This document shows positions 16,138 through 24,979 of a stretch of DNA of 41,036 nt, in pieces (position 1 is the stretch's first letter; every line of letters begins with the position of its first letter). Position numbers and translations under genes: made by a program. The stretch is from Gemmatimonadota bacterium (GTDB lineage: Bacteria; Gemmatimonadota; Gemmatimonadetes; Longimicrobiales; Gaopeijiaceae): positions 1 through 41,036 of the forward strand of contig JAJDYN010000024.1 of assembly GCA_022825135.1 (NCBI GenBank). The letters are read 5' to 3'. The notes under the pieces are model-generated. The model did no database searches. It was not told the DNA's origin and was given only the letters and a program-made list of their open reading frames with translations.

Positions 16138-17024
16138 CGACGGCGGCGACCACGGGCCCGGTCGGAGATCGGACGGACGCGGCGGCCGGCATGGCCTCTG
16201 CGGCGGACCTGATGGCCCGCATCGGCGAGGCGGTCGCGGAGGTGCGCGCCCGTTGCACGCTCCGCCCGAAGGCGGGAGTCGTGCTGGGGACCGGGCTGGG
16301 CGGCCTCGCGCGCGAGATCGACGTCGAGTGCTCCATCGACTACACCGCACTGCCCCATTTCCCGGTCTCGACGGTGGAGAGCCACGAGGGCCGCCTGCTG
16401 CTGGGCACGCTCGACGGCGTCCCCGTGGTGGCCATGCAGGGCCGCTTCCACCGGTACGAGGGCTACACGCTCCAGCAGGTGACCTTCCCCATTCGGGTGA
16501 TGGCCGCCCTGGGCGCGGACACCCTGGTGGTATCGGCGGCCTGCGGCGGAATGGACCCGCTCTGGCCGGCGGGGCAGCTGGTGGTGCTCGACGACCACAT
16601 CAACCTCCTGGGGGACAACCCGCTGGTGGGTCCCAACGCGGATGCGCTGGGCCCGCGCTTCCCCGACATGTCCGAGCCCTACGACCGGGGGCTCCAGCAG
16701 GTCGCCCTGGACGCCGCCCTCGCCCAGGGGATTCCGCTCGTCCGCGCGGTCTACGCGGCCGTGACCGGGCCCTGCCTGGAGACCAGGGCAGAGTACCGCA
16801 TGCTGCGCGCCATGGGGGCGGACGTGGTGGGCATGTCCACCGTGCCCGAGGTCATCGTCGCGCGCCACATGGGCATGCGGGTATGCGGCCTGTGCATCGT
16901 TACGGACGTCTGCCTCCCGGACGCGCTGGAGGAGGTCGACGTGCCGACCATCATCCGGGTCGCCATGGAGGCGGAGCCCGGTCTCACCGCGGTGGCCCGC
17001 GCGGTCGTCGCCTCGCTGGGGTAG
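16134..17024 (+). CDS. Purine nucleoside phosphorylase (trimeric, PNP/MTAP superfamily)
   Basis: Product of 296 aa. Family features: VVLGTGLGGLA (phosphate loop), the HEGRLLLG region, MQGRFHRYEGY, VVSAACGGM, the TGPCLETRAEYRML segment with the base-binding Glu220, and DVVGMSTVPEVIVARH. It catalyses phosphorolysis of purine nucleosides to base and ribose-1-phosphate in purine salvage. Odd point: the position that is Asn in classic 6-oxopurine PNPs (human Asn243) is Asp258 here (CIVTDVCLPD), as in enzymes that accept 6-aminopurines. An N-terminal extension of about 22 residues (TTAATTGPVGD) precedes the fold, so Met20 is an alternative start. Translationally coupled to yggS. Confidence 0.9.
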   Translation: MTTAATTGPVGDRTDAAAGMASAADLMARIGEAVAEVRARCTLRPKAGVVLGTGLGGLAREIDVECSIDYTALPHFPVSTVESHEGRLLLGTLDGVPVVAMQGRFHRYEGYTLQQVTFPIRVMAALGADTLVVSAACGGMDPLWPAGQLVVLDDHINLLGDNPLVGPNADALGPRFPDMSEPYDRGLQQVALDAALAQGIPLVRAVYAAVTGPCLETRAEYRMLRAMGADVVGMSTVPEVIVARHMGMRVCGLCIVTDVCLPDALEEVDVPTIIRVAMEAEPGLTAVARAVVASLG

Positions 17025-17031
17025 CGGCCCA

Positions 17032-20000
17032 ATGCGCTATCCGGAGTTGCCCGCCACCCTGCTCGAACTGGAGCAGCAGACCCTCGAACGCTGGCGCGAG
17101 GAGGATCTCTTCCGCCGCAGCATGGAGGCATCCGAGGGCCGCGAGCCCTTCGTCTTCTACGAGGGACCGCCCACCTCGAACGCGCGCCCCGGCCTGCACC
17201 ACGTCCTCGGGCGCACACTGAAGGATCTCGCCTGCCGCTACCAGGCGCTCAAGGGACGCCGGGTCACGCGCATCGCCGGGTGGGACACGCACGGACTGCC
17301 GGTCGAGATCGAGGCCGAGAAGACGCTCGGCATCTCGGGGAAGCCCGAGATCGAAGCCGTGGGCATCGAGCGCTTCAACCGCACCTGCCGCGATTCGGTC
17401 TTCACCTACAAGGCCGACTGGGAGGCGCTGTCCGAACGCATCGCCTACTGGCTCGACTACGAGCGTCCCTACGTCACCTGCGACACCAGTTACATCGAGT
17501 CGGTCTGGTGGATTCTGAGCCGGCTGGCGAAGAAGGGGCTCCTCTACCGCGGCCACAAGAGCGTGCCCTATTGCCCCCGCTGCGGCACCGCGCTCAGCTC
17601 GCACGAGGTGGCGCTGGGCTATCGCGAGGTGGAGGATCCGTCGCTCTTCTTCCTCGCTCCTCTCCTCACCGAGGACGGGGAGCCGGACCCCGAAGGACGC
17701 GCCTTCCTTGCCTGGACCACCACCCCCTGGACGGTGCCCTCCAACACGGCGCTGGCGCTCAACCCCGCCCTCACCTACGCCGAGGCGGAGGCCGATGGCC
17801 GGCGCGTGATCATGGCGAAGGACCTGGTCGAGCGGGTTCTGGGCGGGGACGCGCGCATCGTCCGCGAGCATGACGCCCGGTCACTCGAAGGCGTCCGCTA
17901 CGCCCGGCCGCTGGAGGTGGTCCCGGTCCCCGACGGCTCCGATGCGGCCTGGCGCATCATCCTCGAGGACTTCGTTACCGCCGAGGACGGCACCGGCATC
18001 GTGCACATCGCGCCCGCCTTCGGCGCGGACGACTACGCGGCCGGCCAGCGCCACGGCCTCCCCCTCATGCGCTCCATAGACGACGCGGGGCGCTTCCACG
18101 AGGGGCTGCCGCTGGTGGGGGGGATGTTCGTGAAGGACGCCGATCCCCTGCTGGTGGAGGAACTCGGCAGCCGCGGAAACCTCCTCCGAGCCGGCCGGGT
18201 GGCGCACTCGTACCCGCACTGCTGGCGCTGTCAGTCCCCGCTGCTCTACATCGCGCGTGAATCCTGGTTCGCGGCCACGTCGACGCTCAAGGAGGAAATG
18301 CTTGCCATCAACCGGGACACGGCCTGGTACCCGCCGGAGATCGGCGAGGGGCGCATGGGCGAGTGGCTGGCCGGCAACGTGGACTGGGCGCTGTCGCGCG
18401 ACCGCTACTGGGGCACCCCGCTCCCGGTCTGGGTTTGCGACCGCGACGACGACATCACCGAATGGATCGGCAGCCTGGCGGAGCTGGAGGAGCGCGCCGG
18501 CCCGCTGGGCGAGGACTTCGACCCGCACCGGCCCTTCATCGACGAGGTGACCTGGCCCTGCCGGGAATGCGGCGGGGAATGCGGCGGGACCATGCGCCGG
18601 GCCTCTCCGGTGGTCGACGTCTGGTTCGACTCCGGGGCGATGCCCTACGCGCAATGGCACTATCCCTTCGAGAACCGGGAGCACTTCGAGCGCCACTTTC
18701 CCGCGGACTTCATAAGCGAGGGGCTCGATCAGACGCGCGGCTGGTTCTATTCGCTGATGGCCATCTCGGCGATGCTCGGACGGGGGATGGCGTTCCGCAA
18801 CGTCCTCGTCAACGACCTCGTGCTCGACGCCGAGGGCCGGAAGATGTCGAAGACGAAGGGCAATGCGGTCGACCCCTGGGAGGCGGTGGGCGCGTACGGG
18901 GCCGATCCGTTGCGCTGGTACTTCGTCACCGTGAGCAACCCATGGGTGCCCAAGCGCTACGACGAGCGCGGCATCGCCGAGGTGGCGCGCAAGTTCTTCG
19001 ACACCCTCTTCAACACGTACCGCTTCTTCGCACTGTACGCGAACGTGGAGGGCTGGCGGCGCGGTGACGGCCGGCCATCCCCCGACGGGAGCGGCGCGGG
19101 AACCGGGAACGGCGGCCGGGCCGGGAGCGACGACGTCGAGGTGCCGGCGGCTCCGGGCGAGGCATCGCTCCTCGACAGGTGGATGCTCTCGCGGCTGCAT
19201 CGCCTGGTCGCCGGGGTACGGTCCGACCTGGACAACTACCAGTTCACCCCCGCATACCGGAAGGTGGCGCAGTTCGTCGACGAGGACCTCTCCAACTGGT
19301 ACGTGCGCCGCAGCCGGCCGCGCTACTGGGGCAAGACCGGAGCCGCCGATGCGGATGCCGCCTTCCACACCCTGCACCTCGCCCTGCGCACGGTGAGCCT
19401 GCTGATCGCTCCGGCGGCGCCCTTCACCGCGGACTGGCTGTACCGGGCCCTGACCGGGGGCGAGAGCGTCCACCTGTGCCTCCTGCCGGAGCCGGACGGG
19501 GCGTGCCTGGATGATCGCCTGGAGCGGGAGATGGACGCGGTGCGCCAGCTCGTAACGCTGGGGCGGGCGGCGCGCGAGCAGGCGGGGGTGCGCGTGCGCC
19601 AGCCGCTGCGGACGCTGCATGCGGCCGTGCCCGGCGGTGTCGCCCTCCGGGATGAGGTGCTGGCGGTGCTGCGCGAGGAACTGAACGTCAGGCAGGTCGC
19701 GTTCGTGCGCGACGCGGGCGATCTGGTGCGTCTCGAGGCGCGCCCCAACTTCCGCGCGCTGGGACCTCGCTTCCAGCGGCACAGCAACGCGGCCGCCGCG
19801 GCCATCCGAGCCCTCGGCCAGGCGGAGTTGCGAGCCTGGCGCGGCGGAGAGGCGGTTTCCATCGCGGTCGACGGGGCGGAACACCCGCTCGGCCCCGACG
19901 ACCTCGAGGTGGCGGAAGTCGCGCGCGGCGACCTGGTGTTGCGCGCCTCCAACGGCTTCACCGCCGCCATCGATCCCGCCCTGGACGATGAGCTGCGCGC

Positions 20001-20277
20001 GGAGGGGCTCGCACGCGAACTGGTGAACCGGGTTCAGCGGCTGCGCAGGGACTCGGGCCTCGAGGTCACCGACCGCATCCGGCTCGCCATTTCCGGCCCG
20101 GAAGGGGTGCGCGCCGCCGCGGCCCGCCACCGCGCCTTCATCGCGGGCGAGACCCTGGCCGTCGATCTCGTGGTGGAGCCGGAGGGGGACGGGGCGCCGG
20201 GGGCGTACACCAGCCACAGGGAAGTCGCGTTCGACGGCACCCGCGCCGCGATCGCGCTGGCACGCGCGGCCGGGTAG
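17032..20277 (+). CDS. ileS: Isoleucyl-tRNA synthetase, type 2-like
   Basis: Product of 1081 aa, within the usual IleRS size, beginning 7 nt after the previous stop. It charges tRNA-Ile in the cytoplasm. Catalytic Rossmann fold with the class I signature region GPPTSNARPGLHHVLGR: the expected HxGH reads GLHH (residues 54-57), with first and third positions swapped. KMSKT is at 604-608. The editing (CP1) domain is present around 200-400 with the TWTT-type motif (LAWTTTPWTVPSN), and the C-terminal anticodon-binding region is long. The overall likeness to eukaryotic and IleRS type 2 proteins and the swapped motif point to a mupirocin-insensitive enzyme. Adjacent genes are unrelated to resistance, and no second ileS is seen here. 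Confidence 0.95.
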   Translation: MRYPELPATLLELEQQTLERWREEDLFRRSMEASEGREPFVFYEGPPTSNARPGLHHVLGRTLKDLACRYQALKGRRVTRIAGWDTHGLPVEIEAEKTLGISGKPEIEAVGIERFNRTCRDSVFTYKADWEALSERIAYWLDYERPYVTCDTSYIESVWWILSRLAKKGLLYRGHKSVPYCPRCGTALSSHEVALGYREVEDPSLFFLAPLLTEDGEPDPEGRAFLAWTTTPWTVPSNTALALNPALTYAEAEADGRRVIMAKDLVERVLGGDARIVREHDARSLEGVRYARPLEVVPVPDGSDAAWRIILEDFVTAEDGTGIVHIAPAFGADDYAAGQRHGLPLMRSIDDAGRFHEGLPLVGGMFVKDADPLLVEELGSRGNLLRAGRVAHSYPHCWRCQSPLLYIARESWFAATSTLKEEMLAINRDTAWYPPEIGEGRMGEWLAGNVDWALSRDRYWGTPLPVWVCDRDDDITEWIGSLAELEERAGPLGEDFDPHRPFIDEVTWPCRECGGECGGTMRRASPVVDVWFDSGAMPYAQWHYPFENREHFERHFPADFISEGLDQTRGWFYSLMAISAMLGRGMAFRNVLVNDLVLDAEGRKMSKTKGNAVDPWEAVGAYGADPLRWYFVTVSNPWVPKRYDERGIAEVARKFFDTLFNTYRFFALYANVEGWRRGDGRPSPDGSGAGTGNGGRAGSDDVEVPAAPGEASLLDRWMLSRLHRLVAGVRSDLDNYQFTPAYRKVAQFVDEDLSNWYVRRSRPRYWGKTGAADADAAFHTLHLALRTVSLLIAPAAPFTADWLYRALTGGESVHLCLLPEPDGACLDDRLEREMDAVRQLVTLGRAAREQAGVRVRQPLRTLHAAVPGGVALRDEVLAVLREELNVRQVAFVRDAGDLVRLEARPNFRALGPRFQRHSNAAAAAIRALGQAELRAWRGGEAVSIAVDGAEHPLGPDDLEVAEVARGDLVLRASNGFTAAIDPALDDELRAEGLARELVNRVQRLRRDSGLEVTDRIRLAISGPEGVRAAAARHRAFIAGETLAVDLVVEPEGDGAPGAYTSHREVAFDGTRAAIALARAAG

Positions 20278-20359
20278 CCGGTCGTCGGATGGCGCCGCGA
20301 CGCTCCGGGACGTTCATCCGGCGCGGGATGCCGGCCGGCTTGACCCGCCGGCGGGTGTC

Positions 20360-21361
20360 GTGAGCGGGGCCGGCGGGCGTCGCGAGTCGCCGGCGGTCGC
20401 GGAGGGGTCCGGGCGCCGCGAAACGCTCACCGTCGGGGAGGGGGGCCCCGAGCGCCTGGACGCGTGGCTTGCCCGCCACCTCGAACTGTCGCGGACGCGG
20501 GCGGCCCGGCTGGTGGAGCAGGGCCTCGTGCACGTGGAGGGGCGGCCGGCCAGGAAGTCCGCGCCGGTGGCGGCCGGGCAGCGCGTCGAGGTGGAGATCC
20601 CGCCGCCCGACCCGGTCGACCTCCTGCCCGAGGACATCCCCCTCGCGGTGGTCCATGAGGACGACGCGCTGCTGGTGGTGGACAAGCCCGCCGGGCTGGT
20701 GGTGCATCCCGCGCCCGGCCACCCCCGCGGGACCCTGGTGAACGCGCTCCTCCACCACGTCGCCGACCTGGCCGGGGTGGGGGGGCGGCTGCGCCCGGGG
20801 ATCGTGCACCGGCTCGACCGCGACACCTCCGGACTGCTGGTGGTGGCCAAGAACGACGCGGCGCACCACGCGCTTTCCGCCGAGCTGGCCGCGCGCCAAG
20901 TTGGCCGCACCTACCTCGCGGCCGCCTGGGGGCACCTGCGCGACACCCCCATGACGGTGGATGCCCCCATCGGCCGCCATCCCCGGGCCCGGCAGCGCAT
21001 GGCGGTGGTGGAGGGGGGACGCCGGGCGGTCACCCATCTGGCGGTGCGGGAGCGCTGGGAGGCGGCGGAGCTGCTCGAGGTGCGCCTGGAGACCGGCCGC
21101 ACCCACCAGATCCGGGTGCACCTGGCGCACATCGGGCACCCGGTGGTGGGCGATCCCGTATACGGGCCGGGGCGGGAGCGGGGGGTGGCGGGGCCCGCCC
21201 GCCGCTGGGCGAGGGAGGTGGCGCGCCGGACTCCGCGCCAGTTCCTGCACGCATGCGCCCTCTCCTTCACACATCCCCTGCTGGGAACGCGCATGCGCTT
21301 TCGTTCGCCCCTCCCTCCCGACCTGGCCGACGTCGCGGAGTGGGCGCGGATGCACAGGTGA
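20360..21361 (+). CDS. rluD: RluD-type 23S rRNA pseudouridine synthase
   Basis: Product of 333 aa, GTG start. N-terminal S4 RNA-binding domain (ERLDAWLARHLELSRTRAARLVEQGLVHVEG, about residues 31-62), then the RluA-family catalytic domain with catalytic Asp153 in GIVHRLDRDTSGLLVVAKND, later LETGRTHQIRVHLAHIGHPVVGD and QFLHACALSFTHP. It isomerises specific uridines in helix 69 of 23S rRNA if it is a true RluD orthologue; other family members act on other sites. A basic linker (RWAREVARRTPR) near residue 280 is typical of this family. The gene follows ileS after 82 nt and is 5 nt from the next start. Confidence 0.92.
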   Translation: MSGAGGRRESPAVAEGSGRRETLTVGEGGPERLDAWLARHLELSRTRAARLVEQGLVHVEGRPARKSAPVAAGQRVEVEIPPPDPVDLLPEDIPLAVVHEDDALLVVDKPAGLVVHPAPGHPRGTLVNALLHHVADLAGVGGRLRPGIVHRLDRDTSGLLVVAKNDAAHHALSAELAARQVGRTYLAAAWGHLRDTPMTVDAPIGRHPRARQRMAVVEGGRRAVTHLAVRERWEAAELLEVRLETGRTHQIRVHLAHIGHPVVGDPVYGPGRERGVAGPARRWAREVARRTPRQFLHACALSFTHPLLGTRMRFRSPLPPDLADVAEWARMHR

Positions 21362-21366
21362 TCCGG

Positions 21367-22368
21367 ATGACCCTTCCCGTAATCCTCCTGCTGTGCGTTT
21401 CCGCGCTCGTGCCGCTACCGCCCCGCGATGCGCTCCCCGATCAGGATGCGTCAGGCTATTCCGCCCTGACGCGACCGGGGATCACCATGCACTACGCCCC
21501 GGGCGACTCCCTGCGTGCCGAGCGACTGCTGACCCTGTTGGTGAACGCACCGGGCCTGCCGGGCCTGCCTGCGGGCCTCCCCGCCACGGCGACCGTCTAC
21601 CTCGCGGCGTCCGAGGCCGACTTCCTGGAATTCGCCGGCGGTCAGGTCCCGGAATGGAGCGCGGGTCTGGCCATTCCCTCCACCGGCACCATCGTCCTTC
21701 CCATGTACGTCGACGACCGCACCCGCGGCTGGAGCGAGGCGCGCGTGGCGCGGCACGAATGGGCGCACCTGGGTCTGCACGAGTACCTGCGGGGCCTGCG
21801 CATCCCGAGATGGTTCTCCGAGGGGTACGCGGAATGGGCCTCCGGAGGATGGAACGCGGCCGAGGGGTGGCGTCTGCGCGTCGCCATGGCGGGAGGCCGC
21901 ACACCCCCGCTGGACTCGCTCGCCCTGCGGTGGCCCGGCGACCGGGCATCAGCGGAAGTCGCCTACATGCTCTCCGCGACCGCCGTCGAGTACCTGGTGG
22001 CGTCCAGCGGCGAGCGCGGACTCGCGCTCTTCCTGACCCGCTGGCGCGAGGGCAACTCTTTCGAGGCGGCTCTGCGTCGTACCTTCGGCGTCACCAGCGG
22101 GCAACTCGAGGAGGATTGGGCCCGATACGTGCGCCGGCGCTACGGATGGCTCCTGGTGCTGTCCCAGTCGCTCGTCTTCTGGGCCTTTCTGGGGACCCTG
22201 CTCGCCGTCATGGTGGTCGTGCGCCGCCGCCGCGGACGCTGGCGCATGGCGCGCCTGCGCGCCACCGAACTCCCGAACGATCCCGCCTTCTGGCTTGACC
22301 CGCCCCGCGACCGACAGGATCTTGGAAGCCATGGCAAGGAAGCGAACCACCCGCCGGGCGGCCCGTAG
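21367..22368 (+). CDS. Membrane-anchored zinc metalloprotease (peptidase MA family)
   Basis: Product of 333 aa. The ATG at 21367 has CAGGTGAT just before it and a signal peptide right after it (PVILLLCVSALVPL); an upstream ATG overlaps rluD. The catalytic HExxH is HEWAH at residues 130-134 (Glu131 is the base), with the likely third zinc ligand in FSEGYAEW about 20 residues later, the gluzincin layout. A single membrane helix near residues 260-282 (QSLVFWAFLGTLLAVMVVV) followed by a basic tail anchors it, so the protease domain is periplasmic. The substrate is not known. Its end overlaps the next small gene by 38 nt. Confidence 0.85.
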   Translation: MTLPVILLLCVSALVPLPPRDALPDQDASGYSALTRPGITMHYAPGDSLRAERLLTLLVNAPGLPGLPAGLPATATVYLAASEADFLEFAGGQVPEWSAGLAIPSTGTIVLPMYVDDRTRGWSEARVARHEWAHLGLHEYLRGLRIPRWFSEGYAEWASGGWNAAEGWRLRVAMAGGRTPPLDSLALRWPGDRASAEVAYMLSATAVEYLVASSGERGLALFLTRWREGNSFEAALRRTFGVTSGQLEEDWARYVRRRYGWLLVLSQSLVFWAFLGTLLAVMVVVRRRRGRWRMARLRATELPNDPAFWLDPPRDRQDLGSHGKEANHPPGGP

Positions 22369-22558
22369 CCGGGGCAGAAGCCGTAGCCGCGACGCTGGCT
22401 CCCTGCGCTTCTCGCGCAAGAATGGCATCCTCGGCCTCGCCGGGCTGCTGGTGATCGTCCTGGGTTACGCCCTGCTCGCCCAGGGATCCATCACGGCGGC
22501 TCCGCTGCTGCTGGTTCTGGGCTACCTGGTTCTGCTGCCGCTCGCGCTCGTCCTTTAG
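22331..22558 (+). CDS. Small basic two-helix membrane protein
   Basis: Product of 75 aa. Start ATG at 22331 lies inside the previous gene in another frame, preceded by a purine-rich stretch (TTGGAAG). The first 32 residues are strongly basic (MARKRTTRRAARSRGRSRSR), followed by two hydrophobic helices (NGILGLAGLLVIVLGYALL and the AAPLLLVLGYLVLLPLALVL end). It resembles DUF3098-like small membrane proteins of Bacteroidota and Gemmatimonadota in topology, but the family cannot be confirmed by eye. The arginine-rich N-terminus should face the cytoplasm. Function unknown. Confidence 0.6.
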   Translation: MARKRTTRRAARSRGRSRSRDAGSLRFSRKNGILGLAGLLVIVLGYALLAQGSITAAPLLLVLGYLVLLPLALVL

Positions 22559-22575
22559 TTCACGACGCGGAAGCA

Positions 22576-22591
22576 CCCCGGTGGTCCGGGG
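22576..22591. terminator. GC-rich hairpin between convergent genes
   Basis: CCCCGG (22576-22581) and CCGGGG (22586-22591) form a 6-bp stem with loop TGGT, between the small membrane protein stop (22558) and the cupin stop (22616). No T tract on either side, so its role as terminator is uncertain. Confidence 0.3.
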
Positions 22592-22615
22592 GAGGTGGCC
22601 CGACGGGGCTGACGG

Positions 22616-23059
22616 CTAACCCCCATCCCGCCCGGGTTCGGGCCGCGTGAAGTCGACGATGTTCTCCCACTCCCGCGCATCGGAGCGCGCGACGACCGCC
22701 AGCACGGGCTCCGTATCGCTGAGGTTGAACACTTCGTGCGGCACGCCGGGCTCGATGAAGATGAAATCCCCCGCTTCGTTGTCGAGCGTCTTCTCAAGCC
22801 GCGGCCCGAACTCGTGCCGCACGCTGCCCTGCAGGATGTAGAGCATCACCTCGAAGTCCACATGGATGTGGGCCCGCGCCACGCCGCCGGGCGGGATCAT
22901 CGCCACGTTCATCGAGAGCGCGCCTGAACCCACGTTCTCGGCCCACATTCCCGTCTTGTATTCGATCCCGTTCCACGCGCGGTGCCTGCCCCCGCCCCGT
23001 ACCGTGACCATCCCTTCGTGGCGCTCCACCTGCCCGGGAACTCCCTGGTCTTCGGTCAT
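22616..23059 (-). CDS. Cupin-domain protein
   Basis: Product of 147 aa, ATG at 23059 with GGAGACGGAG upstream. Cupin motif 1 appears as GGVARAHIHVDFEVMLYILQG: two histidines (HIH) and the glutamate for metal binding, with the conserved final G. Motif 2 is GDFIFIEPGVPHEVFN with the third histidine. The arrangement is a single-domain, metal-binding beta-barrel. Cupins include dioxygenases, isomerases and binding proteins; no cofactor partner or operon neighbour suggests which. A long open frame continues upstream, but this start is the only one with both a good ribosome site and the fold boundary. Divergent from the next secreted protein. Confidence 0.85.
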   Translation of the reverse strand: MTEDQGVPGQVERHEGMVTVRGGGRHRAWNGIEYKTGMWAENVGSGALSMNVAMIPPGGVARAHIHVDFEVMLYILQGSVRHEFGPRLEKTLDNEAGDFIFIEPGVPHEVFNLSDTEPVLAVVARSDAREWENIVDFTRPEPGRDGG

Positions 23060-23296
23060 CTCCGTCTCCGTTCTGCACGCCGCCCCGCGGCCGCGCGTCG
23101 ACTCCCGTCGCGTCAACCAACGCTTTCCGTAACGCAACGCGTAGGATAGCGCCGGCGCGAGGCGGTCGTCGAGTTGTGAATCGCGGACCTCCGGGTAGCC
23201 ACCCCCGCTTTCGTCCACTGGCCCGACCCCCTCCTCTGGAGTACGATGTAGAAAGTTGACCTCGTGCAGCCGAAGCCCTCGGCGAGGAGGATGATC

Positions 23297-23950
23297 ATGT
23301 ACCAGATTCCGAGTCCGTCTCCGATCGCGCGCGTCCGTCTCACGGCACGCCTGGCGATGTCGATCCCGTTCCTCGTGCTCGGTCTTGCGGATGCGCGCCA
23401 GGCCGCGGCGCAGGCCGAAGTGGTGGAAGGCCATGCGCCCTCGCGCCGCATCGAATCGATCCGCCCGCGCACGGGTCCCGCGGGAACCCGTGTTAGCATC
23501 AACACCGGGGGGCTGCCCGCGATCACCCCGACCCGCATCGGGCTCGGCGCCGCCCAGTTCGGATTCGAGGAGATCGGCCAGGAACTGACTACGGAGCGGG
23601 GCCGGATCGACATGACCGTCACGGTTCCCGAGTGGGCGCACCTCGACCGCCCCACCGTGTTCATCGTCTTCGACTTCTACTTCCGGCCGCTCGCCCTCTC
23701 CAACTACTTCCACGCCACCGACGAGAACGGCATCCTCACCCGCCGGGGCCAGCTCATTCACGTGGGTGAGCCGTGCTCGGTCCTCTTCGGCGAGTTCGGC
23801 GACGTCTACGCGCTCGAGGGCGAGGAAGGCGACTGGGAGATGGGGACCGAGGTGGTCGTCCAGGGCGTCCTCACCGAGAGTTCGCCGTGTCTGCACGAGA
23901 CCACGATCTCGGTCCGCAGCATGCGCCCGGCGCGCAGCAGTTCGCGGTAA
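23297..23950 (+). CDS. Secreted protein of unknown function, IPT/TIG-like N-terminal region
   Basis: Product of 217 aa. The ATG at 23297 is six bases after GAGGAGG; another ATG at 23291 is too close to it. The first 38 residues contain a basic n-region and a hydrophobic core (LAMSIPFLVLGLADARQAAAQA), so it is exported. The IESIRPRTGPAGTRVSI start of the mature part looks like an IPT/TIG (immunoglobulin-like) domain. The second half (FDFYFRPLALSNYF, HVGEPCSVLFGEFGDVYALEGEEGDW) is unfamiliar; two cysteines (in GEPCSVLF and SSPCLHE) may form a disulfide. I do not recognise a family. The DUF1028 gene 78 nt downstream may be in the same unit. Confidence 0.6.
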   Translation: MYQIPSPSPIARVRLTARLAMSIPFLVLGLADARQAAAQAEVVEGHAPSRRIESIRPRTGPAGTRVSINTGGLPAITPTRIGLGAAQFGFEEIGQELTTERGRIDMTVTVPEWAHLDRPTVFIVFDFYFRPLALSNYFHATDENGILTRRGQLIHVGEPCSVLFGEFGDVYALEGEEGDWEMGTEVVVQGVLTESSPCLHETTISVRSMRPARSSSR

Positions 23951-24028
23951 CCGCAGGCCGGAGTACGCCCCCGCCGGGGACCCGGGATCCGGGCCCCGGC
24001 GTTCCACACAACGTCCGCGGAGGGTCCC

Positions 24029-24871
24029 ATGAGACGCCTGCTCCTCGCTCTTGCATTCATCCTCCTGGTGCCCTCCACCGCGCTCGCCACCTGGTCGATC
24101 ATCGCCATCGATCTCAGCACCGGGCGCGTCGTGATCGCCTCCGCCACATGCGCCGCGACCGGCCCCGACCAGCTCAAGCTGCTGCAGGCGGTGGTCGTCC
24201 CCGGCGTGGGCGTGGCCGCCGCCCAGGCGGGCGTGGACCGCACCCACGAGAACCAGAAGCTCATCTTCGCCGAACTGCAGAACGGCACCGATCCCGCCGA
24301 GATCATCCGCATGCTGGAGGAGGATCCCGACATCGAGCGCCGGCAGTTCGGCATCATCGACATGCAGGGCCGCACCGCCGGACGCTCGGGCGAGGGCAAC
24401 CGGCCCGTGTCGCTGGACATCCAGGGGCGCAGTTCGGACAACATCCTGTACTCGGTCCAGGGCAACATCATCGCGACCACCGAGGCGCTCACCGAGTCCG
24501 CGCGGATCATGCAGGAGGGCAGCGACGACGTCATCGACCGCGTCATGCGCGCCATGGAAAGGGCCGACGAACTGGGCGGCGACAGCCGCTGCACCTGCGA
24601 GACCGAGCCCCTGCCGGAGGCCTACGCCGACTGCAACGGCAAGACCTCGCACGTCGCCTACATCCTCGCCGCGGACCCGGAGAACACGCTGGGCGAGTTC
24701 GCCGACAACCATCCCGAGAACCTGCGCGCGCCCTACAACGACGGGGAGTACCACCTCTACATCTCCGCCATCCCGACGAACACCCTGCCGCACGAGGACG
24801 CCAATCCGGTACGGACCCTGCGCATGCGGTACGACGCGTGGAGGGGGTCGTCCGGGGGGACACGGAGATAA
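24029..24871 (+). CDS. Secreted DUF1028 family protein (Ntn-hydrolase-like)
   Basis: Product of 280 aa. Signal peptide at residues 1-20 (LLLALAFILLVPSTALA), so the mature protein would start near TWSIIAIDLSTG. That beginning, ATWSI-x-A-x-D then VVIASATCAATGPD, and the GVGVAAAQAGVDR segment are typical of DUF1028, a family with the Ntn-hydrolase fold, although catalysis by the N-terminal residue has not been shown for most members. A later LYSVQGNIIATTEAL region also fits. Three cysteines lie in RCTCETEPLPEAYADC, near residue 200, an unusual local cluster that may form disulfides. No enzymatic role can be given. Confidence 0.8.
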   Translation: MRRLLLALAFILLVPSTALATWSIIAIDLSTGRVVIASATCAATGPDQLKLLQAVVVPGVGVAAAQAGVDRTHENQKLIFAELQNGTDPAEIIRMLEEDPDIERRQFGIIDMQGRTAGRSGEGNRPVSLDIQGRSSDNILYSVQGNIIATTEALTESARIMQEGSDDVIDRVMRAMERADELGGDSRCTCETEPLPEAYADCNGKTSHVAYILAADPENTLGEFADNHPENLRAPYNDGEYHLYISAIPTNTLPHEDANPVRTLRMRYDAWRGSSGGTRR

Positions 24872-24979
24872 GCCCGAGAGCGACGGCGGCGCCTGCGGCG
24901 GAGAACCCTCGCTGACGCGACGTTCCGAAGGCTGATCGTGACGTCGATCGGGCCGGAGAAACCCAGTAGGTTCCAACGA

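Noticed and set aside
23060..24976. Long upstream extension of the cupin frame on the reverse strand
   Set aside because: The segment is antisense to two genes with clear signal peptides, and only the part from 23059 has the cupin fold and a ribosome site.
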